DNA of 64,000 bases, from the NCBI GenBank assembly GCA_032622095.1, contig CP136067.1, forward strand, positions 42,511,549-42,575,548, written 5' to 3'. Position numbers and translations under genes: made by a program. Shown here one piece after another: positions 57,501-64,000 of the stretch. Origin of the DNA: Siphonodentalium dalli (lineage: Eukaryota; Mollusca; Scaphopoda; Gadilida; Siphonodentaliidae). Position 1 is the first letter of the stretch; each line of letters begins with the position of its first letter. The notes below the pieces were generated by a model. That model was not told the origin of the DNA. It saw nothing but the letters and a program-made list of their open reading frames with translations, and did no database searches.

Positions 57501-60500
57501 CCAACAGAACGGCCCTGTGCCAATGCATTCTCTTATATATGCGAGTCGACCATAGGTTGCCTCGCATATATAAGAGAATGCATTGGCTTAACACATATTA
57601 AAAATGATAAAATTGTCAAAGAATGTAGAAAAATATTATAAAAATTGTTAAAAAGTGTTAAAAAAAGATTTTTTTAGGCCAATGCATTCTCTTATATATG
57701 CGAGGCGACCTATGGTCGACTCGCATATATAAGAGAATGCATTGGCACAGGGCATAACTGTAACCATCACAATGTGGTCAATGAACCGGTTCCAATGATA
57801 TCCATATTTGTATGGTGTTATTGAGACAGACCGAAGATATTTTAGGCTGTTGAAGCTTTATTTGGGCGTTTTTGGCCGTTTTGTTGTGTAAAGTGTTAAA
57901 AAAAAAATTGGATTTCATACTGCCAATATTTCCATTTTGCTCTTGTTTCATTTGAGATTTATCGAGAACATAAGAATGAGCTCATTATGATCTTGTCTTG
58001 TTCCAGGGATGCAGAATGTATTCACGCTGTTCTGCGCAGCTTTAACAGACCACAAGCTTCTATTTTTATCACAGAGTTATAATAGACTCACAGATTCTTG
58101 CCACGCTCTCACTGCTTTATTTTATCCACTCAAGTATAGGTATGTACCAACCCATGTAGGGCTCGAAATGTCCACCTGTCAACCTGTCACTCAAGTCTGA
58201 GTTTAGTGTGCCTGTCATTTGCAGAATGAGGTCCCCAGAGGGTGAATTTAGTGACGATATCCCACATAGTGGGCTAGCATCACCAAATTCACCCTCTTGG
58301 GACCTCATTCTGCATGTCCTCATCTGCTATGGGAGACATAGACTCAGATTGAAGTTCCCAAATGGTGAATATTGGGAACCTCGATTATACAATGTGTCAT
58401 CTGCCAATTTGGCGATATAGAGAAACTAAACTAAAAAAGAAATAGAATCAAGGTGAAGAAGTTTCTATGGAAATTCTATAATAAAGAAACTTTCCAGAGA
58501 AGATGAGGCCTAAGCAGAATGAGGTTCCCAGAGGGTGAATTTAGTGATGCTAGCCCACTATGCGGGATAGCGTCACTAAATTACCCTCTGAGGACCTCAT
58601 TCTGCAAATGACAGGCACACTAAACTCAGACTTGAACCCATGTGGGGCTCGAAATATTCTTCTTATCACCTGTCACGGAAAGGCAACTGTATCTGGGTCA
58701 GGCCTCAACAATTGGCACTGGTCATTTGCAGAAAGAGGTCCCAGAGGGTGAATTTAGTAATACCAAATTCATTCTCTTATATATCATCTTGAGAATTGAA
58801 ACTTTAGGATATTGCTACCGATAAATTTCTAATGTGCAACATGTATCTGGACGACGGAAAAAAATACTTTTCCCGAGGTATTCCCCTTTCTTGGCTTATG
58901 GACGACAGCCTTTTTGAACAAGCTAACCTCTGAAGAAAACCATTTTTATACGTGATGTGTGTCGGTGACCTTTTATTACTTTAATTTTGTCATGCTATTA
59001 ATTGATTGAGTGAGCACATTGTCGTTTACGATGTCATTTTGGTTTCGAATGTTTCAGAATAACAAAATTAAGTTGTTGTTTAAAGATACCTTATTCGATT
59101 TACCACCCCTAAGTTACTAGTTCTTCCGTTTTCGATTTACCACCCCTAAGTTACTAGTTCTTCCGTTTTGGGGATAAAAAATATTTTATTTGAGTCAAGG
59201 ACTCAAAGCTCAGAGTTATTAGATTTCAATTTTTGAAATCTATTTATTTTATAAACCTCAAATATTTGTCAGCCTAGCAAAGATTCTATCGGAAATAAAT
59301 TCGGACATGCGCGGACACCATAACCAGAGTTTGGGAAGTCACACAAAGCCACTGTTCGCGGTAGCTTTTGATGATTGGAAATTATTTTTCGATATAAAAC
59401 AATCGCCATAAACAAAATTGACAGAAACTTGTTACAGTTGGCATGGAGATACACAGGTATACTCATTCCCGATTCAGAAATCATGTTTTATTCATGAAAA
59501 AGATAAGTTACATGTATACTACCATGCTGATCACACGTGAAAGAAGATGTTTTTACTTTCTGTGATGATATGCATGAGCTGGGGAACCAGGCATCACTTT
59601 ATATGGAATTCGAAGTGTAGAAAATAAATAGATTTCAAAAATCTAAATCTAATAACTCTGTGCATTGGAAGGTTCCTCGACTAAAATCAGCTAATTTTGA
59701 CCCCCGAACACAAAGAAATAGTAATTTAAGGTGTTAAATCAGAAAGGACATCTTTAACCCTTTACCCAACAAACCAGCCAAAACCGGCCAAATAAAGCTT
59801 CAACAGCCTAAAATATCTTCGGTCTGTCTCAATAGAACCATACAAATATGGATATCATTGGAACCGGCTCCTTGACCACATTGTGATAGTTACAGTTATG
59901 CCCTGTGCCAATGCATTCTCTTATATATGCGAGTCGACCATAGGTCGCCTCGCATATATAAGAGAATGCATTGGCCTAAAAAAAATCTTTTTTTAACACT
60001 TTTTACCATTTTTTCTTACATTATTTAACAATTTTATAATTTTTAATGTGTTAAGCCAATGCATTCTCTTATATATGCGAGGCGACCTATGGTCGACTCG
60101 CATATATAAGAGAATGCATTGGCACAGGGCCGTTCTGTTGGGTAAAGGGTTAATGTGTTGTCAGATAACAGAAATCTCAAATCTTAATATTTCTGTATAA
60201 TCACACACCCTCTCCATTCACATAATTAGCTTCCATAAGAATCAGTACATATCGCGATACGGTTACACAAACTTTACCGATGTTCATCAGTCAATAACTG
60301 AAGTCGACACTTCATAAAAAGCGATGAAGACATACGTCACTTCAAGCCGACCATCTGCACGCACTTCACAAAAAGCGATGAACCACCTACGTCACTTCAA
60401 GCCCAAGCCTTGAAATAGGGTGTCTTGTCATTTTCAGAATGAGGTCCCCAGAGGGTGAATTTAGTGATGCTACCCCACATAGCGGGCTAGCATCACCAAA

Positions 60501-62611
60501 TTCACCCTCTGGGAACCTCATTCTGCTGAGGTGTAAGCAGAATGAGGTCCCCAGAGGGTGAATTTGGTTATGCTAGCCCGCTATGCGGGGTAGCATCACT
60601 AAATTCACCCTCTGGGGACCTCATTCTGCAAATGACAGACACCCTATTTCAAGGCTTGTTCAAGCCGATCGTATGCACACGTTTGCTGCATGTTGTTATT
60701 GGGAGACTGTGTTGGAATTTGAACAATATAATGTTACTTACAATTGTTGTGGTAGTTTTGAAAAAGTTATTCTAATTATTTCTGTTCTATTAACCCTTTA
60801 CCCAACAGAACGGCCCTGTGCCAATGCTGTCTCTTATATATGCGAGTCGACCATAGGTCACCTCGCATATATAAGAGAATGCATTGGCTTAACACATTAA
60901 AAATTATAAAATTGTTAAAGAATGTAAGAAAAAATGGTAAAAAGTGTTAAAAAAAGATTTTTTTAGGCCAATGTATTCTCTTATATATGCGAGGCGACCT
61001 ATGGTCGACTCGCATATATAAGAGAATGCATTGGCACAGGGCATAACTGTAACTATCACAATGTGGTCAAGGAGCCGGTTCCAATGATATCCATATTTGT
61101 ATGGTTCTATTGAGACAGACCGAAGATATTTTAGGCTGTTGAAGCTTTATTTGGCCGGTTTTGGCCGGTTTGTTGGGTAAAGGGTTAACATGTACTGTTA
61201 TATGATTATAAGAAATGACTTGCCGATTGATTGGGGTCATTGGTTTTGACCTTTGGGATTCACACACTTTGTTTAATTACTCTGCTGGTGTAAATCCAAT
61301 GACCCCAATCGACCTTGCAAGTCATTTCTTAAATATTCTTGTTTGATCTCTTGCAGTTATGTATATATTCCTGTTTTGCCAATCCCATTGTTAGAAGTGC
61401 TGAATGCTCCTACGCCATTCATTGCTGGTGTGCATGGTTCAATGAAGGAAGAGGTATCTGATTTGGTAAGTCATATTTAGTTCAGAAGCATTGGAACAAA
61501 TTTCTTCAAATGATTAAAACTACAGAATAAATGTGACGATAAAATGAGAATCATCAACCCTTCCATAACTGGAGCTTCCTGCAATTTTGCGAAAACCCTG
61601 TGCCAATGCATTCACTTATATATGCAAGTCTCCTATATGGAGCCTCATATATACAAGCCTTGAAATAGGGTATCTGTCATTTGCAGAATGAGGTCCCCAA
61701 AGGGTGAATTTAGTGATGCTACCCTGCATAGCGGGCTAGCATCACCAAATTCAACCTCTGGGAACCACATTCTGCTGAGGTGTAAGCAGAATGAGGTCCC
61801 CAGAGGGTGAATTTGGTGATGCTAGCCCACTATGCGGGGTAGCATCACTAAATTCACCCTCTGGGGACCTCATTCTGCAAATGACAGACACCCTATTTCA
61901 AGGCTTGCTTCCATAACTGGAGCTTCCTGCAATTTTGCGAAAACCCTGTGCTAATGCATTCACTTCAATATGCAAGTCTCCTATATGGAGCCTCACATAG
62001 ATAAGATGATACATTGGCCTAACAATATTTACCTTGACTTTTGTAAGCCAGTGCATTTTCTTATATATATGTAGCTCCCTATGGGAGACTCGTATATTTA
62101 AGAGAATGCACTGGCACAGGATAATTAGTGCTGCATTAGCGCTGCTTCCTATTGAAAGGGATTAATGCCAAATACCACAAATCTTTTATTGTTAAATCGT
62201 TCTGAAAGATATCCTGCATAATTACATGTATTCTCTGAGGATCAAATAGTAGATTTGTCTCATGAAAGTTAATTGATAGTAACTAAATGATGCATATTAA
62301 ACTATCATCCAAACATCAGTCCATCACTGTTATAGTCTTAGCAACCAAATAGTTAATTAACTATTGATTAATTAGGGTTTCCGCTACCGGTACTATGGCA
62401 GACCTGCCTTCTAATTTGAATCAATTGTTTTCAGACATCAAACGAATCTCATACAGCAATGATGAAAGCATGCATTATTATTATTTTTAACTTTCAGCTT
62501 GATATTGTTGTCGTGGATGTTGATGGAGGGAGTGTGAAATTGCCGGAACATGTCACCATACCTTCCATACCAGAACCCATGTTCTCACGCATGAAAGATT
62601 CACTCATTCAG
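36504..62611 (+). CDS. Sbf: Sbf (MTMR5/MTMR13) DENN-domain N-terminus, 3'-partial; eight exons
   Basis: Joined CDS 36504-36558, 38785-38870, 39883-40137, 49588-49690, 52740-52856, 58007-58139, 61357-61465, 62498-62611, giving 324 residues with no frame break. Family knowledge: SET-binding factors are ~1,850-residue pseudophosphatases of the myotubularin family with an N-terminal DENN module (Rab GEF activity, notably toward Rab21/Rab28), GRAM, inactive phosphatase, coiled-coil and PH domains; they work in endosomal traffic. Seen here: [14 protein letters not shown] at the start, [40 protein letters not shown] (uDENN), [20 protein letters not shown] at ~174-181, [16 protein letters not shown] and [15 protein letters not shown] (cDENN), then [13 protein letters not shown]. 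Invertebrates usually have one Sbf; whether this is closer to SBF1 or SBF2 cannot be settled from this part. The remaining domains lie beyond 64000. Confidence 0.96.
37135..37250 (+). pseudogene. 5S rRNA-like sequence (+ strand)
   Basis: Contains gatcaccgaagttaagcaac, tttggatggttgaccggctg and ggattccgggtgctgtt in the order and spacing of the 3' two thirds of 5S rRNA, that is, the internal control region (box A and box C). The first ~45 bases resemble 5S poorly. It is not a functional 5S gene; it is probably the promoter-bearing part of a 5S-derived SINE or MITE. Confidence 0.75.
37505..37620 (-). pseudogene. 5S rRNA-like sequence (- strand)
   Basis: On the minus strand: gatcaccaatgttaagcaac, agctcggttagtccttggat, gggtgaccggcttgggattt and cgggtgctg. 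This copy is closer to 5S than the + strand copy; it retains the GCTCGGTTAGT block. Confidence 0.8.
37700..38780. other. Sbf intron 1 remainder with a 93-bp duplication
   Basis: A direct repeat (period 93 bp; starts at 38203 and 38296) contains aaagaatggttgaaataggg and ctaaaaggttatatatttac. Otherwise unique-looking. Confidence 0.6.
38785..38870 (+). CDS. Sbf: Sbf exon 2: [12 protein letters not shown]
   Basis: The acceptor is atgtag at 38779-38784 and the donor is gtgagt at 38871. It encodes [20 protein letters not shown] and PFTQGIEL. The family has the same [10 protein letters not shown]...PFPQGIEL block. The exon is too short to appear as a simple open reading frame and was found by reading for this motif. 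Confidence 0.95.
38927..39183. mobile_element. Small MITE with TGTTCAGATAATAAGTTCAA palindrome
   Basis: The palindrome at 39083-39141 (aaatgttcagataataagtt / aacttattatctgaacattt) sits near the right end; borders are tttaacgctctctttc and agtatagaaatggttaa. Similar palindromes: 21411-21463, 30085-30150 and 49812-49868. Confidence 0.7.
39321..39752. mobile_element. TTAA hairpin MITE, AGGTACTCAATCCGA family
   Basis: Ends ttaaagatgcataatccgat and tggactgagtacctttaa. It lies 130 bp upstream of Sbf exon 3. Confidence 0.75.
39883..40137 (+). CDS. Sbf: Sbf exon 3: uDENN core and acidic linker
   Basis: The acceptor is ttaacag at 39876-39882 and the donor is gtaagt at 40138; the exon is 85 codons in phase 0. 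It encodes FCQPSGW, then [20 protein letters not shown] (residues 65-84), a short acidic linker ([12 protein letters not shown], ~95-106), then [19 protein letters not shown]. Vertebrate proteins have a linker of different sequence at the same place, so the linker is the variable part. Confidence 0.96.
40640..44890. repeat. Possible ~4 kb element with repeated ATGTCGTAWSTCC motifs near both ends
   Basis: The motif occurs as atgtcgtaagtcc (40704), atgtcgtatctcc (40874), inverted ggagatacgacat (41182), atgtcgtatctcc (44448) and inverted ggacttacgacat (44639). The 40690 region (gcctgagaactataatgtcg) is inverted at 44645-44670. The motif was not noticed elsewhere in the window. A MITE (42225-43025) is nested inside. 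A charged 80-residue minus-strand frame (43308-43550) and a 115-residue frame (41264-41611) are the best open frames; neither belongs to a family I recognise. Confidence 0.4.
42225..43025. mobile_element. Foldback MITE with a second foldback nested inside
   Basis: Left tgaggcatggattttagcaa and acacccatgtgctctatga pair with right tagcacatgggtgtattttg and catggctcaaattcattca. Nested inside (~42395-42890) is a sequence with a 150-bp hairpin (42733-42886; aactgtcatgtggact ... agtccacatgacagtt). The nested sequence recurs, inverted, at 63287-63775. Confidence 0.75.
44900..45955. other. Intron sequence; one putative transposon end
   Basis: acagtgaaacctgttatgag agaccaccc at 44914 resembles terminal sequences of DNA transposons, but no partner end was found. 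Nothing else was recognised up to 45955. Confidence 0.35.
45956..47550 (-). mobile_element. piggyBac-like MITE, copy 3, split by a 1.2 kb insertion
   Basis: Reverse orientation: ttaaccctttacccaacaaa at 45956, the second end at 47550. Continuity with intact copies breaks at 46216 (accatttttt) and resumes at 47412 (cttacattctttaacaattt). Confidence 0.88.
46217..47411. mobile_element. 1.2 kb insertion with GTCCGTCCGTCC tract and four ~150-bp repeats
   Basis: It starts gtgtacccataccatagtat and a short inverted ggtacacatag. A (GTCC)n-like tract is at 46278-46320. Units of ~150 bp at 46340, 46492, 46641 and 46790 share ataactcaaacattttttat, ggaaccaaatttggt and cagatcgagttcgaatatgg. No coding region was recognised; its class is unknown. 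Confidence 0.65.
47756..48144 (+). mobile_element. piggyBac-like MITE, copy 4
   Basis: Complete, with TTAA borders and both palindromes; it lies 205 bp from copy 3 in the opposite orientation. Confidence 0.9.
48329..48440. repeat. 16-bp minisatellite (CGGACTATAGAATCCT type)
   Basis: Consecutive 16-mers: cggactatagaatcct, cggactattttaccct, cagactataaaatcat, cagactatcgtatccc; an earlier related unit cggactgtcgaaccct lies at 48329. Confidence 0.75.
48850..48965. repeat. Isolated unit of the ~160-bp minisatellite
   Basis: tttgtcatggatgttaacat, gtcattttggggtcattcgg and gccagtggccatcttggatt in the same order as in 1910-7043. Confidence 0.8.
49588..49690 (+). CDS. Sbf: Sbf exon 4: [13 protein letters not shown]
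   Basis: The acceptor is tttttcag and the donor is gtcaga at 49691. The donor is weak at +3 to +6, but the next exon restores GG across the join. It encodes [20 protein letters not shown] and [14 protein letters not shown], matching the family's CLGLIYTVYVDSL...LI.N...C..P block. It follows a 9.4 kb intron. Confidence 0.94.
49909..50684. mobile_element. hAT-type non-autonomous element, 8-bp TSD
   Basis: Ends TAGTGCTGGGTGGTAT and ATACCGCCCAGCACTA, flanked by GTCAGACT on both sides (49901-49908, 50685-50692). Subterminal ataccgcggta repeats on both sides. No transposase. Confidence 0.88.
50730..51200. repeat. Degenerate ~160-bp tandem repeat (about three units)
   Basis: Shared blocks: acaatatctcgat.gag, cgtcaacagattc.attcatatt, cttacctgagttacggccct. 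Similar in style to the repeats at 46340-46935 but not clearly the same. Confidence 0.6.
51348..51879. mobile_element. hAT-type non-autonomous element, 8-bp TSD, with nested MITE
   Basis: Ends CAGGGATGGATCCAG and CTGGATCCTTCCCTG, flanked by GTGACACT (51340-51347, 51880-51887). A diverged copy of the CCAATGCATTCTCTTATATA palindrome element lies inside at ~51482-51646. Confidence 0.88.
51890..52739. other. Intron sequence without recognised elements
   Basis: A ~34-bp direct duplication (tatagaatatagatgtattt catca, 52150-52210). Nothing else was recognised before Sbf exon 5. Confidence 0.4.
52740..52856 (+). CDS. Sbf: Sbf exon 5: SIGAGDRQ
   Basis: The acceptor is gtttcag at 52733-52739 and the donor is gtaagt at 52857. 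It encodes [20 protein letters not shown], then [18 protein letters not shown]. The family has F(S)LGAGDRQ...P...LP.T...V..LF..LG here. The exon ends with one base, G, joined to GG of the next exon. Confidence 0.95.
52927..53700 (-). mobile_element. Internally deleted hAT element with remnant transposase exon
   Basis: cagggttcgcgctggccc at 52927 is a hAT-like terminus, close to the ends of 8733-9628. A minus-strand exon of a hAT-like protein follows. No matching second terminus was found on the 53700 side, so the right limit is a guess. Confidence 0.6.
53281..53608 (-). pseudogene. Broken hAT transposase / ZNF862-like first exon
   Basis: The minus-strand frame starts with ATG at 53608 ([13 protein letters not shown]...), continues 56 codons to an in-frame TGA (53440-53438) after PKRKF, and stays open afterwards: [20 protein letters not shown], then [12 protein letters not shown] and ILKHEL, ending at a good donor (gtatgt) at 53280. 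The layout KRKF..EW..SREWL..., a C-x2-C pair and a later His matches the TTF/C2CH-type zinc-finger N-terminus of ZNF862/KIAA1586-like hAT proteins. The stop and the missing downstream exons mark it as dead. I give moderate confidence to the family and high confidence to the break. Confidence 0.65.
53900..54300 (+). mobile_element. piggyBac-like MITE, copy 5
   Basis: Complete, TTAA to TTAA; has an expanded poly-T (54060-54076) in the spacer between palindromes. Confidence 0.9.
54481..55783. mobile_element. 1.3 kb hAT element, 8-bp TSD, carrying a BED-finger exon
   Basis: Ends TAGGCCTGTAACGATA and ATCGTTACAGGCCTA, flanked by GTAGACAG (54473-54480, 55784-55791). Subterminal acgatacgtatcgcgatacg repeats at both ends. 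A ~190-bp palindrome (54729-54918) is nested inside. A BED-like exon is on the minus strand; the catalytic part is absent, so the element cannot move by itself. Confidence 0.9.
55137..55418 (-). pseudogene. BED zinc-finger exon of a hAT (ZBED-like) transposase
   Basis: The 93-residue minus-strand frame contains SKVWQYFGF, then [13 protein letters not shown] and TTNNMQH. BED fingers have VW..F and C-x2-C with later His residues, binding element ends. Here the first Cys is Ser (ISKLC for ICKLC) and only one His is in place, so the finger is probably dead. It sits inside a TSD-flanked hAT element, which supports the origin. Confidence 0.65.
55800..56146. mobile_element. Worn foldback MITE, GAGGTCCCCAGAGGGTGAA family
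   Basis: gcagaatgaggtccccagag at 55816 and ccctctggggacatcatctg at ~56115; the left hairpin is truncated. Confidence 0.75.
56150..57488. other. Intron sequence; one dispersed-repeat copy
   Basis: 56495-56860 matches 22585-23470. 57030-57350 contains a gtctgtccgtccatccatgc tract. No genes. Confidence 0.45.
57489..57899 (+). mobile_element. piggyBac-like MITE, copy 6
   Basis: Both palindromes; the right end is mutated (gttgtgtaaagtgttaa). Confidence 0.87.
58007..58139 (+). CDS. Sbf: Sbf exon 6: c[16 protein letters not shown]
   Basis: The acceptor is ttccag at 58001-58006 and the donor is gtatgt at 58140. It encodes [20 protein letters not shown], then [20 protein letters not shown] and LKY. 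This is the central DENN strand-helix with the LTDHKLLF signature. The exon ends with AG joined to T, giving Ser. A large foldback MITE starts about 50 bp into the next intron. Confidence 0.96.
58193..58652. mobile_element. Foldback MITE, GAGGTCCCCAGAGGGTGAA family, with extended arms
   Basis: caagtctgagtttagtgtgc at the left is inverted at the right (gcacactaaactcagacttg). acccatgtagggctcgaaat on the left is followed on the right by acccatgtggggctcgaaat as a direct repeat, so ~20 bp of flank is duplicated. A further arm fragment is at 58730-58765. Confidence 0.8.
59080..59757. mobile_element. TTAA hairpin MITE, diverged, with a 39-bp tandem duplication
   Basis: Ends ttaaagataccttattcgat and atcagaaaggacatctttaa. 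59096-59168 contains two copies of cgatttaccacccctaagtt actagttcttccgtttt. The right TTAA is shared with piggyBac-like copy 7. Confidence 0.75.
59754..60153 (-). mobile_element. piggyBac-like MITE, copy 7
   Basis: Reverse orientation, complete, both palindromes. Confidence 0.9.
60414..60658. mobile_element. Compact foldback MITE, GAGGTCCCCAGAGGGTGAA family
   Basis: 245 bp with outer ends caagccttgaaatagggtgt and acaccctatttcaaggcttg; two almost perfect inner hairpins. The best reference copy of the family. Confidence 0.9.
60790..61188 (+). mobile_element. piggyBac-like MITE, copy 8
   Basis: Complete, TTAA to TTAA, both palindromes (one stem reads ccaatgctgtctcttatata). Confidence 0.9.
61208..61332. 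repeat. Inverted repeat just upstream of Sbf exon 7
   Basis: aagaaatgacttgc and gattggggtcattgg pair with ccaatgaccccaatc and gcaagtcatttctt; ~45-base central loop. It ends 24 bp before the exon, overlapping the likely branch-point region. Confidence 0.8.
61357..61465 (+). CDS. Sbf: Sbf exon 7: [21 protein letters not shown]
   Basis: The acceptor is cttgcag at 61350-61356 and the donor is gtaagt at 61466. It encodes [20 protein letters not shown], then [16 protein letters not shown], the highly conserved end of cDENN (P.LP..LLEVL..PTPFI.GVH). It leaves in phase 0. Confidence 0.96.
61559..62163. mobile_element. Diverged palindrome MITE, interrupted by 61654-61907
   Basis: ccataactggagcttcctgc followed by aattttgcgaaaaccctgtg occurs at 61562 and again at 61911, on either side of a GAGGTCCCC-family MITE. 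A second palindrome (agccagtgcattttcttata) lies at 62046-62118. Confidence 0.7.
61654..61907. mobile_element. Compact foldback MITE, GAGGTCCCCAGAGGGTGAA family
   Basis: 254 bp, collinear with 60414-60658, inserted in the 61559-62163 element. Confidence 0.88.
62498..62611 (+). CDS. Sbf: Sbf exon 8: [12 protein letters not shown] (last visible exon)
   Basis: The acceptor is ctttcag at 62491-62497 and the donor is gtgagg at 62612; the exon is 38 codons in phase 0. It encodes [20 protein letters not shown], then [18 protein letters not shown], matching the family's D.I.ADLDGGT.KIPE stretch at the cDENN/dDENN border. I found no further Sbf exon before 64000. Confidence 0.95.
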
Positions 62612-62645
62612 GTGAGGTTAAAGGCATACTATGCATTTATTTTAA

Positions 62646-63020
62646 TTAAAGGTACTCAATCTGATCAGAGGGTCCCCATATCAAGATACAAGAACAACAC
62701 CAACATTTCTTCAAAATATGCTTTAATTATTAGAATCAATTAATTGCAACAAAATAATGCTAACAACTGTCAACTATGGTATCAAATTTCCCAAAACGTG
62801 TTATTTATCAACATTTTGTTGAACAATATGGCCGTATTATCACTTGAGTATTCACGAAACTTGGCCGTATTACCACTTGTTTTTAGAGTTATCCATCTTC
62901 ATCTGCAATTTTGTCCGAGACCGTCTGTTTGCACATTTCGAGAAATAACAAACTTCAGAAATCGATATCTGATTTTTATTTTCGAAACCATTCCTGGTAG
63001 GATATATCTGATTGGATTGT
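62646..63020. mobile_element. One-armed TTAA MITE, AGGTACTCAATCCGA family
   Basis: ttaaaggtactcaatctgat at the left; the arm runs through gttatccatcttcatctgca and aaatcgatatctgattttta, but the right terminus is missing. Confidence 0.7.
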
Positions 63021-63286
63021 TTTGAAGAAGAATGGCCCGGAAAGCGTACCCTCCTTATCCTGATTGACAGAGACTAACGAAGCCGCGGAAATCCTCAAAA
63101 CTAAAATGTCGTGTCAACAAGATTTCTACTTTTTACTTCTAAAGGGGTTGAAAATCATCTCTAATCTCAAACCAAATTTCACAACGTTTGCAGGACCTTA
63201 GTTCAGAAATTTAAATGCAGGCACCATTGCATTAAAAACTGATTTTTATGTGTGTGACAGTACTGTATCATAGTTGTCAAATAAGG

Positions 63287-63775
63287 ATTAACTGTCATGT
63301 GGACTGTTTTTATGGAGATGTAACCGTGAGGTAAGTGGACATAACTTGTGTAAAACCCAAAGGGTTTTACATACAAGTTATGACCACTTACCTCACGGTT
63401 ACATCTCCATAAAAATAGTCCCCATGACAGTTAATCCTTATATTTAAATACATTTAGCGAAAAAGCCACTTTTGTAAATGTATTTAAATCGAAAAGTGTA
63501 TCGTGACAAAAACAGCCCAAAATACCCAATAGCACCCTTGGCAAAAGTTAATAGGAACAATTTCTCTTCATAATGAAACCCGATGATGTATTAAGTCAAT
63601 CCTGCGCGAGTCCAAATGCGCCCAAAACATTACGCATTCGTCTTTCCAAACCCAATGACGTATCGATGTTGTTATGAGTTTGGTGTTATTGAGCCGTTGC
63701 GCATTCACCGAGAAATAACTGCAACTAGCCACGTGGGCGCCGACCAATCAGAATGCTGGATTTAGTGATGACAAC
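63287..63775. repeat. Foldback sequence, inverted sister of 42395-42890
   Basis: A hairpin of ~150 bp (taaggattaactgtcatgtg ... catgacagttaatcctta) followed by a conserved flank (aaaatacccaatagcaccct, aatcctgcgcgagtccaaat). Both flank and hairpin match the earlier copy in reverse. Confidence 0.8.
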
Positions 63776-64000
63776 ACTTAGTATGTAAATATGTATGATA
63801 TTATTGTTTTTCAGGGTAGTCTAGGGAGTGTCCTTATATGGCCAGTTTTTGTTCAAACTGTGAATTTGATTTGAACATCTGATAATCTAATACACTGATA
63901 ATCGGCTTGTGGTACCATTTATCTACTGTCATGCCTCAAAACCTACTTTCATTTTATTATACCCCCGTAATAAAGTTATGTGGGTGGGGGAGGCGGGTGT

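Noticed and set aside
49588-62611. A different DENN protein (DENND family) instead of Sbf
   Set aside because: The N-terminus [20 protein letters not shown] and GAGDRQ blocks together are specific to SBF1/SBF2-type proteins.
1-64000. tRNA genes
   Set aside because: B-box-like strings (gagttcgaatatgg at 46430-46870, gattcgagtcgagg in hairpin MITEs) lack a matching A box and cloverleaf.

Overview
This window is animal nuclear DNA: split genes with GT-AG introns, AT-rich non-coding sequence and very dense DNA-transposon debris. There are no bacterial operons, phage genes or CRISPR arrays. Both genes are bilaterian housekeeping genes. The repeat mix (many TTAA-flanked foldback elements, hAT elements, degenerate ~150-165 bp minisatellites) suggests an invertebrate, perhaps a lophotrochozoan or mollusc. 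That last step is an impression, not a proof.

Two protein genes lie head to tail on the + strand. TMEM41B, an ER lipid scramblase of the VTT/DedA family, occupies 1307-24267 in six visible exons; its 5' end lies outside the window or was not recognised. Sbf, the myotubularin-related pseudophosphatase MTMR5/MTMR13 family, starts at 36504. Its first eight coding exons, covering the N-terminal 324 residues and most of the DENN module, run to 62611, and the gene continues past the window. I assembled all fourteen exons by hand, and the reading frame closes across every junction. In the human genome TMEM41B and SBF2 also lie close together on 11p15.4, so this pairing looks like old linkage.

Layout: 1-8.7 kb is TMEM41B intron carrying a ~160 bp minisatellite split by a 3.2 kb long-TIR element. 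8.7-10.96 kb holds a hAT element and two MITE families. 11.9-14.3 kb is a 51-bp satellite of exactly 47 units. 14.4-24 kb is intron with a Mutator-like element (9-bp TSD, 102-bp perfect TIRs) and nested TTAA elements. 24.3-36.3 kb is intergenic: foldback MITEs, a degenerate ~150 bp minisatellite and a 481-bp hairpin. 36.34-36.5 kb is the Sbf leader, with a YY1-like motif and upstream ATGs. 37.1-37.7 kb is an inverted element built from 5S rRNA-like sequence. 40.6-45 kb is a possible ~4 kb element I cannot name. 45.9-62 kb holds Sbf exons separated by eight-copy-family piggyBac-like MITEs, three more hAT elements and a broken hAT transposase exon.

No new enzymatic or defence system was found. 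The most unusual material is structural: the indel-free binary-variant satellite, the 5S-derived inverted element, TTAA elements that abut and share one TTAA, and many long foldbacks that intronic transcripts would carry as double-stranded RNA.
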